NCBI RefSeq assembly: GCF_000455205.1
Contig: NZ_AUWQ01000055.1
Span: forward strand, 95,698-159,697
DNA length: 64,000 nucleotides
Direction: 5' to 3'
From: Mycobacterium sp. UM_CSW
GTDB taxonomy: Bacteria > Actinomycetota > Actinomycetes > Mycobacteriales > Mycobacteriaceae
Under the pieces are notes generated by a model. The model saw nothing but the letters and a program-made list of their open reading frames with translations. It did no database searches and was not told where the DNA came from. Shown one piece after another: positions 1-6,669 of the stretch; position 1 is the first letter of the stretch; the number at the start of each line of letters is the position of its first letter. The position numbers and the translations under genes are program-made.

Positions 1-569
1 TCGCGGTGTCCGAGCCCGAGCACGTAGTCGGCCAGCTCACGCATGGCCGCCCGGTCGTCGATGCCCACCCGGGACACTCCCGCCAGGCCCTTGGGCTGGT
101 CGACCACGACGACGGGCACGCGCCGCTGCAGCACCACCTCCAGGTAGGGGTCGTCGTTGCAGGCCGAATACACCACGAAGCCGTCGACTCCGGCCCCCAG
201 CACCGCGGCCGTGCCGTCCTCGAGGCTGCGGCTCGCGCCGACGGCGACCAGCAGCAGGCCCTGACCGAGTTCCTCGCACGACTGCGCGACCCCCGCGACG
301 AAATCCCGCGCCGCCGGGTCGGAGAAGAAATAGGTCAACGGTTCGGCCATCACCAGGCCGACCGCGCCGGCCTTGCGCGTCCGTAGCGATCGCGCCACCG
401 GGTCGGGTCCCGCATAACCCAGCCGCTTGGCCGTCGCGAGCACCCGTTCACGGAGGTCGGCGGACAGCTGATCCGGCCGGTTGAAGGCGTTCGAGATCGT
501 CGTGCGCGAAACCTTCAGTTCGTCGGCCAAAGACGCCAGAGTCGCACGCCGACGCGGTGTGGGACTCAC
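1..569 (-). CDS. LacI-family transcriptional regulator (3' end cut off by window)
   Basis: The visible 189 codons read as a LacI/GalR repressor. Residues 1-60 form the DNA-binding headpiece: the helix-turn-helix has ADELKVSRTTISNAFN, followed by hinge-type RERVLATAKRLGY. A periplasmic-binding-protein-like sensor begins near residue 70 (GLVMAEPLTYFFSDP). I chose the GTG at 569 because MSPTPRRRATL leads straight into the headpiece and no ATG lies upstream in frame. A TAGCGT -10 element lies 8 nt before it, so the transcript may be nearly leaderless. The gene diverges from the zinc transporter operon, 117 bp away. Nothing shows that it controls that operon; LacI regulators usually sense sugars or nucleosides. 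The C-terminal part of the sensor lies outside the window. Confidence 0.85.
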   Translation of the reverse strand, partial: MSPTPRRRATLASLADELKVSRTTISNAFNRPDQLSADLRERVLATAKRLGYAGPDPVARSLRTRKAGAVGLVMAEPLTYFFSDPAARDFVAGVAQSCEELGQGLLLVAVGASRSLEDGTAAVLGAGVDGFVVYSACNDDPYLEVVLQRRVPVVVVDQPKGLAGVSRVGIDDRAAMRELADYVLGLGHR

Positions 570-628
570 GCTCGGTGACGCTACAGCGGTTCGCTGTCGG
601 CGCACATGCGGCGGCGCTGCGCCACTTT

Positions 629-657
629 CTAATGGAAACGATTTTCATTAGTATTAT
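629..657 (+). promoter_or_regulatory. Zur box overlapping the znuACB promoter
   Basis: Positions 629-651 form a 23-bp inverted repeat, CTAATGGAAA and TTTCATTAG around a central CG, with one mismatched pair. The AT-rich palindrome resembles mycobacterial Zur operators (TGAAAATnnnATTTTCA type). A good -10 hexamer, TATTAT, follows at 652-657, so a bound repressor would block the promoter. The site lies 36 bp before znuA. Zinc control is inferred from site and context. Confidence 0.75.
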
Positions 658-686
658 GGCTCGGCCGCGGGCGGGAGAGGACAGGG

Positions 687-1589
687 ATGGCAGTCACGAT
701 GGGACGGCGGCTTTCGGCCGTCCTGATTGCCCTGAGCGGCTTGATCGCGCTCACCGGCTGCGCCGGTTCGACGCGCGCGCAGGCGGCCACCGTGGTGGCG
801 TCCACCGACGTGTGGGGCAGCGTGGCCAGCGCCGTCACCGGCCACCACGTCGCGGTCAAGTCCATCCTGACCGGCTCCGATACCGATCCGCACTCGTACA
901 CGGCCAGCCCGTCGGACGCCGCCGCGATCACCGACGCCGCCCTGGTCGTCTACAACGGCGGCGGTTACGACCCCTGGGTGGACCAGGTCCTCACCAGGCA
1001 TCCGCGCGTCAAATCGGTCGACGCCTACTCGTTCGTCCATGCCGCGGCCGACGGGGAGCTGCCGAACGAGCACGTCTTTTACGACCTGGGCGTCGCCAAG
1101 TCGGTGGCCTCCTCGATCGCCGACCGGATGGCCGTCATCGACCCGGCCAACGCCGCCGACTACCGGGCCAACGCCGCCGCGTTCTGCCGCGCCGCCGACG
1201 CGATCGCGAACTCCGAGCACGCCATCGCCGGCGCGTATCCCGACGCCGGAGTGATCGCGACCGAGCCAGACGTGGAGTACCTGCTGGCCGCGTCGGGCCT
1301 GGTGAACCGCACCCCGGCCGCGTTCGCCGCCGCCAGCGAGAACGAAACCGACCCGTCGCCGGCCGACATGGCCAAGGTGCTCGACATGATCAAACGCCGG
1401 CAGGTCGCGGCGCTGCTGATCAACCCGCAGACGTCCAGCTCCGCGGTGAACGGGCTTCAGGACGCAGCGCGGCGCGCGGGGGTGCCGGTCACCCAGGTGA
1501 GTGAGACGCTGCCCGACGGCACCGACTACCTGACCTGGCAGCGCAACACCGTCAACCAACTGCTGGCCGCGCTGCGGTCGGGCCGGTAA
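687..1589 (+). CDS. znuA: Zinc ABC transporter substrate-binding lipoprotein (ZnuA/TroA family)
   Basis: The 300-residue product captures metal, probably zinc, outside the membrane for the ZnuC/ZnuB transporter. A signal peptide ends in the lipobox LTGC (lipidated Cys25). The mature protein has the cluster A-I fold pattern, with candidate metal ligands His69 in DPHSYTAS and His129 in NEHVFYDL. The third ligand position, usually His, reads TEPDVEYLL here, so an acidic ligand may replace it. There is no His-rich loop. The start follows a good ribosome-binding site (GGGAGAGG). It leads an operon with znuC and znuB behind a Zur box. In M. tuberculosis I recall the matching locus (Rv2059-Rv2060) as incomplete. 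Manganese is the main alternative substrate. Confidence 0.88.
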   Translation: MAVTMGRRLSAVLIALSGLIALTGCAGSTRAQAATVVASTDVWGSVASAVTGHHVAVKSILTGSDTDPHSYTASPSDAAAITDAALVVYNGGGYDPWVDQVLTRHPRVKSVDAYSFVHAAADGELPNEHVFYDLGVAKSVASSIADRMAVIDPANAADYRANAAAFCRAADAIANSEHAIAGAYPDAGVIATEPDVEYLLAASGLVNRTPAAFAAASENETDPSPADMAKVLDMIKRRQVAALLINPQTSSSAVNGLQDAARRAGVPVTQVSETLPDGTDYLTWQRNTVNQLLAALRSGR

Positions 1590-1597
1590 GCACCCCC

Positions 1598-2422
1598 GTG
1601 ACTGTCGAAGCGGTCCCCGCCGTCCACGGCCATGCCCACACCGTCTCGCTGTCCGGCGCCCGGCTGGCGTTCGGCGACCGGGTCCTGTGGGACCACCTCG
1701 ACCTGTCAGTGCGGCCCGGCGAGTTCATCGCCGTGCTGGGCCCCAACGGCAGCGGCAAGACGTCGCTGCTCAAGGTCCTACTCGGGCAGCTGCCCCTGAG
1801 CGGTGGCGTCGCGTTGGTAGACGGACGGCCGATCACCTCCGGCCGCGGCAGCATCGGCTATGTCCCGCAACACCGCCCGATCGACCGCGAGGTGATGTTG
1901 CGCGGGCGCGACCTGGTGCGGCTGGGCATCGACGGGCAGCGGTGGGGCGCGGCGCCGCTGCGATCCGCCGAGCGGGGCCGTCGCCGTGCGGCCGTGTCCG
2001 AGGCGCTGCGTCAGGTCAACGGCGAACAGCTGGCCGGCGTCCGGGTGGGCGTCATGTCGGGCGGCGAGCTGCAGCGGGTGCGGATCGCCCAGGCGCTGGT
2101 GAGCGACCCGATGCTGCTGCTGTGCGACGAACCGCTGCTGACCCTGGACCCGGCGAACGCGAAGCTGGTGTCGGCGCTGATCGACCGACGCCGCCGCGAG
2201 GCCGGAACCACCGTCATCGTCGTCACCCACGAGATCAACACGATCCTGCCGTACGTGGACCGGGTGCTCTATCTCGTCAACGGCCGCTTCGAGGTCGGCA
2301 CCGTCGAACAGGTGATGAAAAGCGAGACGCTCTCGGCGCTGTATCGCGCCGACATTCAGGTGGTGAAGGTGCGGGACCGCTACGTGGTGGTCGGTGAGCC
2401 GGACGACGGGTGCGCTGGATGA
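1598..2422 (+). CDS. znuC: Zinc ABC transporter ATP-binding protein
   Basis: The 274-residue ATPase powers metal import with the ZnuB permease on the cytoplasmic face. The Walker A motif GPNGSGKT is at residues 48-55. The Q-loop region reads GYVPQHR, the ABC signature is MSGGELQRVRIAQAL, the Walker B reads LLLCDEP, and the switch histidine is in VVTHEIN. Length and order of motifs are typical of the ZnuC/MntB group. The GTG start lies 8 nt after the znuA stop, and the stop overlaps the znuB start as ATGA, so the genes are translationally coupled. Confidence 0.92.
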   Translation: MTVEAVPAVHGHAHTVSLSGARLAFGDRVLWDHLDLSVRPGEFIAVLGPNGSGKTSLLKVLLGQLPLSGGVALVDGRPITSGRGSIGYVPQHRPIDREVMLRGRDLVRLGIDGQRWGAAPLRSAERGRRRAAVSEALRQVNGEQLAGVRVGVMSGGELQRVRIAQALVSDPMLLLCDEPLLTLDPANAKLVSALIDRRRREAGTTVIVVTHEINTILPYVDRVLYLVNGRFEVGTVEQVMKSETLSALYRADIQVVKVRDRYVVVGEPDDGCAG

Positions 2423-3279
2423 ACCGCCGGCTCGACGACATGCTGCACCACCTGTTCTCCTTTGACCTCACCGCCGACCTGCTCCGCCACGACTTCGTCC
2501 AGCAGGCGGTGGCCGCGGGCGCGCTGCTGGGTCTGGTGGCCGGGCTGATCGGGCCGTTCATCGTGATGCGCCAGATGTCGTTTGCGGTGCACGGGTCCAG
2601 CGAATTGTCGCTGACGGGAGCGGCTTTCGCGTTGCTGGTCGGGTTCGAGGTGGGGGCCGGGGCGCTGATCGGCAGCGCCCTGGCGGCGGCGCTGTTCGGC
2701 ATTCTCGGCCAGCGGGCCCGCGAGCGCGACTCGGTGATCGGCGTGGTCCTGGCCTTCGGGATGGGCCTGGCGGTGCTGTTCATCCATCTTTACCCCGGGC
2801 GGACCGGGACCGCCTTCGCGCTGCTGACCGGCCAGATCGTCGGCGTCGGCTACACCGGCCTGACCATGCTGGCCCTGGTCTGCCTGCTCGTCGTCGCCGC
2901 GCTCGGCACGTGCTACCGGCCCCTGTTGTTCGCCACCGTCGACCCCGACGTCGCGGCCGCGCGCGGTGTCCCGGTCCGCGTGCTGGGCATCGTGTTCGCC
3001 GCGCTGGTCGGCGTCGTGGCCGCCCAGGCCGTGCAGATCGTCGGGGCGCTGCTGGTGATGTCATTGCTCATCACCCCGGCGGCCGCGGCGGCGCGGGTGA
3101 TCGCGTCGCCGGCGGCGGCGATCGTGGCCTCGGTGGCCTTCGCCGAGGTCGCGGCCGTCGGGGGCATCGTGCTGTCGCTGGCGCCGGGCGTGCCGGTGTC
3201 GGTGTTCGTCGCAGCGATTTCCTTTGTCATCTACCTGTTTTGTTGGCTCCTCGGGCGACGCCGCGAGGTCCCCGCCTGA
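2419..3279 (+). CDS. znuB: Zinc ABC transporter permease (ABC-3 family)
   Basis: The 286-residue protein is a multi-spanning ABC-3 family permease with about eight hydrophobic segments, for example GALLGLVAGLIGPFIVM near the N-terminus and VQIVGALLVMSLLITPAAAA in the second half. The latter carries the conserved GxLLVxxLLxxPAxxA family motif. It forms the membrane channel for the ZnuA/ZnuC system. I prefer the ATG at 2419, which overlaps the znuC stop as ATGA; a GTG at 2410 is also in frame. It ends the zinc operon, with 21 bp to the next gene. Confidence 0.9.
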   Translation: MNRRLDDMLHHLFSFDLTADLLRHDFVQQAVAAGALLGLVAGLIGPFIVMRQMSFAVHGSSELSLTGAAFALLVGFEVGAGALIGSALAAALFGILGQRARERDSVIGVVLAFGMGLAVLFIHLYPGRTGTAFALLTGQIVGVGYTGLTMLALVCLLVVAALGTCYRPLLFATVDPDVAAARGVPVRVLGIVFAALVGVVAAQAVQIVGALLVMSLLITPAAAAARVIASPAAAIVASVAFAEVAAVGGIVLSLAPGVPVSVFVAAISFVIYLFCWLLGRRREVPA

Positions 3280-3300
3280 CGCCACCCATAAGCTGGGCGG

Positions 3301-4059
3301 GTGGCCGCTATCGACCTCAACGCCGACCTGGGCGAGGGCTTTGGCGTCTGGAGCCTGGGCGACGACGACGCCATGCTCGGGATCGTCAGCAGCGCCAACG
3401 TGGCATGCGGATTCCATGCCGGGGACCCCGCCGGCCTGTTGCGGGTGTGCCGGTCGGCCGCCGAGCGCGGCGTGCGCATCGGCGCTCAGGTGAGCTACCG
3501 CGACCTGGCCGGGTTCGGCCGACGCTTCATCGACGTCGCCCCCGACGACCTAGTCGCCGACGTGGTGTATCAGATCGGCGCGTTGCAGGCGATCGCGCGG
3601 GCGTCCGGCTCGGCGGTGTCCTACGTCAAACCCCATGGCGCGCTGTACAACACGATCGTGACCAACCGAGAACAGGCGGCGGCTGTCGCGGCGGCGGTGC
3701 ACCTGGTGGACGCGGCGCTGCCGGTGCTGGGCATGGGGGGTTCGGCGTTTTTCGAGGAGGCCGGCCGCCTTGGCTTACGCACGGTGGCCGAGGCGTTCGC
3801 GGACCGCGCGTACCGGCCCGACGGCCAATTGGTCTCGCGTCGCGAACCCGGCGCGGTGCTGCACGATCCTGCGGCGATCGCCGAGCGCGTGCTGGCCATG
3901 GTGTCCTCGGGGCGGGTCACCGCGACCGACGGCACACAAATCAGCGTCAGCGTGGAATCGGTTTGCGTGCATGGTGATTCGCCCGGCGCGGTGCGGATCG
4001 CGACCGCGGTGCGCGATCGGCTGGAGGCGGCCGGCGCCGAGATCGGGGCGTTCTGCTGA
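3301..4059 (+). CDS. pxpA: 5-oxoprolinase subunit A (LamB/YcsF family)
   Basis: The 252-residue product matches the LamB/YcsF (PxpA) family. It begins with the family hallmark DLNADLGEGFGVW, then has VACGFHAGDP, VSYRDLAGFGRR and VKPHGALYN. In bacteria PxpA works with PxpB and PxpC to cleave 5-oxoproline to glutamate using ATP. Neither partner is next to it here, so they must be elsewhere or absent. The GTG start at 3301 is preceded by TAAGCT six nt upstream and by no ribosome-binding site, which suggests a leaderless transcript separate from the zinc operon. The stop overlaps the following start as TGATG. Confidence 0.9.
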   Translation: MAAIDLNADLGEGFGVWSLGDDDAMLGIVSSANVACGFHAGDPAGLLRVCRSAAERGVRIGAQVSYRDLAGFGRRFIDVAPDDLVADVVYQIGALQAIARASGSAVSYVKPHGALYNTIVTNREQAAAVAAAVHLVDAALPVLGMGGSAFFEEAGRLGLRTVAEAFADRAYRPDGQLVSRREPGAVLHDPAAIAERVLAMVSSGRVTATDGTQISVSVESVCVHGDSPGAVRIATAVRDRLEAAGAEIGAFC

Positions 4060-4979
4060 TGCGGGCCAAGCTCGGCCGCCCCGACCTGGCGCGGTACGCG
4101 GACCGGTTCGACGTGCCATTGGCGGGACCCGATGCGGCGCTCGCGGCGACCTGGATGGGTGTGGCGACATTGCTGCTCGACGACGGGTCGTCGGCGCTGC
4201 TGACCGACGGTTACTTCTCGCGCCCCAGCCTGGCGCGGGTGGCCGCCGGCAAGGTGTCGCCGTCACCGGCGCGCGTGGACGGCTGCCTGGCCCGCGCCAA
4301 GGTCTCCCGGCTGGAGGCGGTCATCCCGGTGCACACCCACATCGACCACGTGCTGGACTCCGCGCTGGTCGCCGACCGCACCGGCGCGCGGCTGGTCGGC
4401 GGCGAGTCGGCCGCCAACGTCGGCCGCGGATACGGACTGCCCGGGGACCGCATCGTCGTCGCGACGCCGGGTGAGCCGATTCGCCTGGGCGCCTTCGACG
4501 TAACGCTGGTGCAATCCCATCACTGCCCGCCGGACCGGTTTCCCGGGACGATCGACGAGCCGCTGACCCCACCGGTGCGGGCGTCGGCCTACCGCTGCGG
4601 TGAAGCCTGGTCGACGCTGGTGCACCATCTACCGTCGGACCGGCGGCTGCTGATCCAGGGCAGCGCCGGTTTCGTCAAGGGTGCACTGGAGGGGCGGCGC
4701 GCCGAAGCCGTCTATCTGTCCGTCGGACAGCTGGGCCTGCGGCCGCGGTCCTACATCCACGACTACTGGGCCGAGACCGTGCGCGCCGTCGGGGCGCGCC
4801 GGGTGATCCTGATCCATTGGGACGACTTCTTCAGCCCGCTTTCAAAGCCGTTGCGGGCCTTGCCGTATGCGGGCGACGACCTGGACGTGTCGATCGGGGT
4901 CCTGGACGAGCTGGCCGCACACGACGGTGTCGCGCTGCACATGCCGACCGTGTGGCGACGCGAAAACCCCTGGGCGTGA
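4059..4979 (+). CDS. MBL-fold metallo-hydrolase
   Basis: The 306-residue protein has the metallo-beta-lactamase fold signature HTHIDHVLDSA near residue 92, with later metal-site candidates (QSHHCPPDR, and IHWDDFF near the C-terminus). This is a two-metal hydrolase core of the kind used on lactones, thioesters or phosphoesters; the substrate cannot be told from sequence. There is no signal peptide, so it should be cytoplasmic. Its start overlaps the pxpA stop, so the two are co-translated and may act on related compounds, for example opening a cyclic amide or lactone. That link is inference from gene order. Confidence 0.8.
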   Translation: MRAKLGRPDLARYADRFDVPLAGPDAALAATWMGVATLLLDDGSSALLTDGYFSRPSLARVAAGKVSPSPARVDGCLARAKVSRLEAVIPVHTHIDHVLDSALVADRTGARLVGGESAANVGRGYGLPGDRIVVATPGEPIRLGAFDVTLVQSHHCPPDRFPGTIDEPLTPPVRASAYRCGEAWSTLVHHLPSDRRLLIQGSAGFVKGALEGRRAEAVYLSVGQLGLRPRSYIHDYWAETVRAVGARRVILIHWDDFFSPLSKPLRALPYAGDDLDVSIGVLDELAAHDGVALHMPTVWRRENPWA

Positions 4980-4992
4980 AGCGGTTTAGACG

Positions 4993-6234
4993 TTGGATTT
5001 GACCGCCGCGCTGTTGTTGCTTGCTGCCGTGCTCGTGTTCGCGGTCGTCCGCCCAAGGGGTTGGCCGGAGGCGGTGGCGGCGGTCCCGGCGGCGCTCATC
5101 GTGATCGCGGTCGGCGCGATATCGGTGCATCAGGCGGCCCAGGAGGTGGCCGGGCTGTCCGGAGTGGTCGCCTTCCTCGGCGCGGTCCTGGTGCTGGCCA
5201 AGCTGTGCGACGACGAGGGGCTGTTCGAAGCGGCGGGCGCGGCGATCGCGCGGGGGCGCGTCTCGTCGGGCGGCCTACTGCGGCGGGTGTTCGTCGTCGC
5301 CTCCCTGATCACCGCCGTGCTGAGCCTGGACGCCGCCGTGGTGTTGCTGACCCCGGTGGTCCTGGCCGCGGTCCGCCGGCTGCACACCCCGCCGCGGCCC
5401 TACGCCTATGCCACCGCTCACCTGGCCAACGGCGCCTCCCTGCTGCTGCCGGTGTCGAACCTGACCAACCTGCTGGCGTTCCACACCGCCCACCTCTCAT
5501 TCACCCGGTTCACCGTGCTGATGGCGTTGCCGTGGCTGGGCGCGGTGGCGGTGATCTACGCGATCTTTCGCTGGTTTTTCGCCGGTGACCTGCGCGTCCA
5601 GCCCGACGCCGAGGAGATCGGCCCGGCGCCGCGCCCCCCGGTGTTCGTGCTGGTGGTCGTGGGGCTGACCCTCGCCGGGTTCGCGGTCGGCCAGTCCGTC
5701 GGGGTCGCCCCCGCGTGGGTGGCGGCCGCCGGTGCCGCGGTGCTCGCGGTGCGCAGCCTGAGCCGCGGACACACCTCCGTGGCCGAGATCGCGCGCTCGG
5801 TGCACGTCTCGTTCCTGGTGTTCGTGCTGGCGCTGGGAGTCGTGGTCCGGGCGGTCATGCTCAACGGCATGGACAGGGCCATGTCCGCGGTGCTGCCGTC
5901 AGGTTCGCGTCTGCCCGCGCTGCTCGCGATCGCCGCGATAGCCGCCGTGCTGGCCAACGTCGTCAACAACCTGCCCGCCACGCTGGTGCTGCTCCCGCTG
6001 GTCGCGCCCGGCGGTCCGGTGGCCATTCTGGCGGTGCTGATCGGGGTGAACGTCGGCCCCAACCTGACCTATGTGGGTTCGCTGTCGAACCTGTTGTGGC
6101 GCCGCGTTCTTCGCCGACATGACGTCGACGCCGGCGTCGGCGAGTACACCCGACTCGGGTTGTGCACGGTGCCCATCGCGCTGGTGGTCGCCGTGGTCGC
6201 GCTGTGGGCGTCCACACGGCTACTGGGCGTGTGA
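4993..6234 (+). CDS. SLC13/ArsB-type membrane permease
   Basis: The 413-residue product is almost all hydrophobic, with about 10-11 membrane segments. It follows the ion-transporter superfamily pattern (ArsB/NhaD/SLC13): GVVAFLGAVLVLAKLCDDEG early, the helix-breaking LLLPVSNLTNLLAF in the middle, and its pseudo-repeat NVVNNLPATLVLLPL plus GVNVGPNLTYVGSL at the end. The two Asn-rich re-entrant motifs are typical of ion binding. The ion (arsenite, sodium or an organic anion) cannot be assigned. The TTG start at 4993 is the first possible one, 14 nt after the MBL gene; no ATG lies near. No ars regulator or reductase is nearby, so arsenic resistance is not supported by context. Confidence 0.8.
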   Translation: MDLTAALLLLAAVLVFAVVRPRGWPEAVAAVPAALIVIAVGAISVHQAAQEVAGLSGVVAFLGAVLVLAKLCDDEGLFEAAGAAIARGRVSSGGLLRRVFVVASLITAVLSLDAAVVLLTPVVLAAVRRLHTPPRPYAYATAHLANGASLLLPVSNLTNLLAFHTAHLSFTRFTVLMALPWLGAVAVIYAIFRWFFAGDLRVQPDAEEIGPAPRPPVFVLVVVGLTLAGFAVGQSVGVAPAWVAAAGAAVLAVRSLSRGHTSVAEIARSVHVSFLVFVLALGVVVRAVMLNGMDRAMSAVLPSGSRLPALLAIAAIAAVLANVVNNLPATLVLLPLVAPGGPVAILAVLIGVNVGPNLTYVGSLSNLLWRRVLRRHDVDAGVGEYTRLGLCTVPIALVVAVVALWASTRLLGV

Positions 6235-6245
6235 GGCGCGCGGGT

Positions 6246-6557
6246 TCAGCCGACCGCCTCCCTGAACGCCACGCCCTGCTGCAGCGCCTGCGCGGCCTCC
6301 GCGATGTCGAGGACGGGATAGATCTGGTAATCCAGGATGGTGGCGAATTGGCTTGTGGTCTCGACTAAGTCGGCCGGATTGTCGGTCTCGACCACGGCGA
6401 ATCCGCCACCGCCGTCGACGCGCCCGACGAACTGGTGATACGTGGTGCTCTGCGGCGGCGACCACTTCGAGTAGGCGGCCAACCCCCGTCGCAAGCTTTC
6501 GTCGTTCTCCGCGGCCGTGCCGTTCAGGCGGTAAGTCCAAGACACTACGTACTTCAT
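6246..6557 (-). CDS. DUF3303 domain-containing protein
   Basis: The 103-residue protein matches the DUF3303 family, small alpha/beta-barrel (ferredoxin-like) proteins of unknown role. It opens with MKYVVSWTYR and contains SKWSPP, HQFVGRVDGGGGFAVVETD and a hydrophobic C-terminal half. A strong ribosome-binding site (AAAAGGAG) precedes the ATG. It converges with the permease gene, with 11 bp between the two stops. A 16-bp site at 6629-6644, also found beside the LuxR gene, lies 71 bp upstream. This suggests control by that regulator. Confidence 0.8.
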   Translation of the reverse strand: MKYVVSWTYRLNGTAAENDESLRRGLAAYSKWSPPQSTTYHQFVGRVDGGGGFAVVETDNPADLVETTSQFATILDYQIYPVLDIAEAAQALQQGVAFREAVG

Positions 6558-6628
6558 CGCTCACTCCTTTTCTGGTCGGGCCAACTCGGCTCTGCAGGCA
6601 CGCTACGGCCGACCTGACGCGCCCGAAC

Positions 6629-6644
6629 GAGTAGCCGAGTACTC
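6629..6644. promoter_or_regulatory. Putative LuxR operator, copy 1
   Basis: GAGTAGCCGAGTACTC lies upstream of the DUF3303 gene. It matches 13 of 16 bases with a site at 9370-9385 between the LuxR gene and the FAD gene. Both share the core GTAGCCGA, then C or G, then TAC. An embedded perfect palindrome CGAGTACTCG runs from 6636 to 6645. The role is inferred from sharing and position. Confidence 0.45.
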
Positions 6645-6669
6645 GACTTTCAGCCGCGGCGCGCGGGGG

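Noticed and set aside
557-1559. Long open frames on both strands overlapping znuA
   Set aside because: They are Arg/Gly-rich out-of-frame shadows of znuA in high-GC DNA, with no domain, start site or ribosome-binding site.
4993-6234. Specific call of arsenite efflux pump (ArsB)
   Set aside because: Only the superfamily is supported. No arsR, arsC or arsenate-linked gene is adjacent, so the ion cannot be named.
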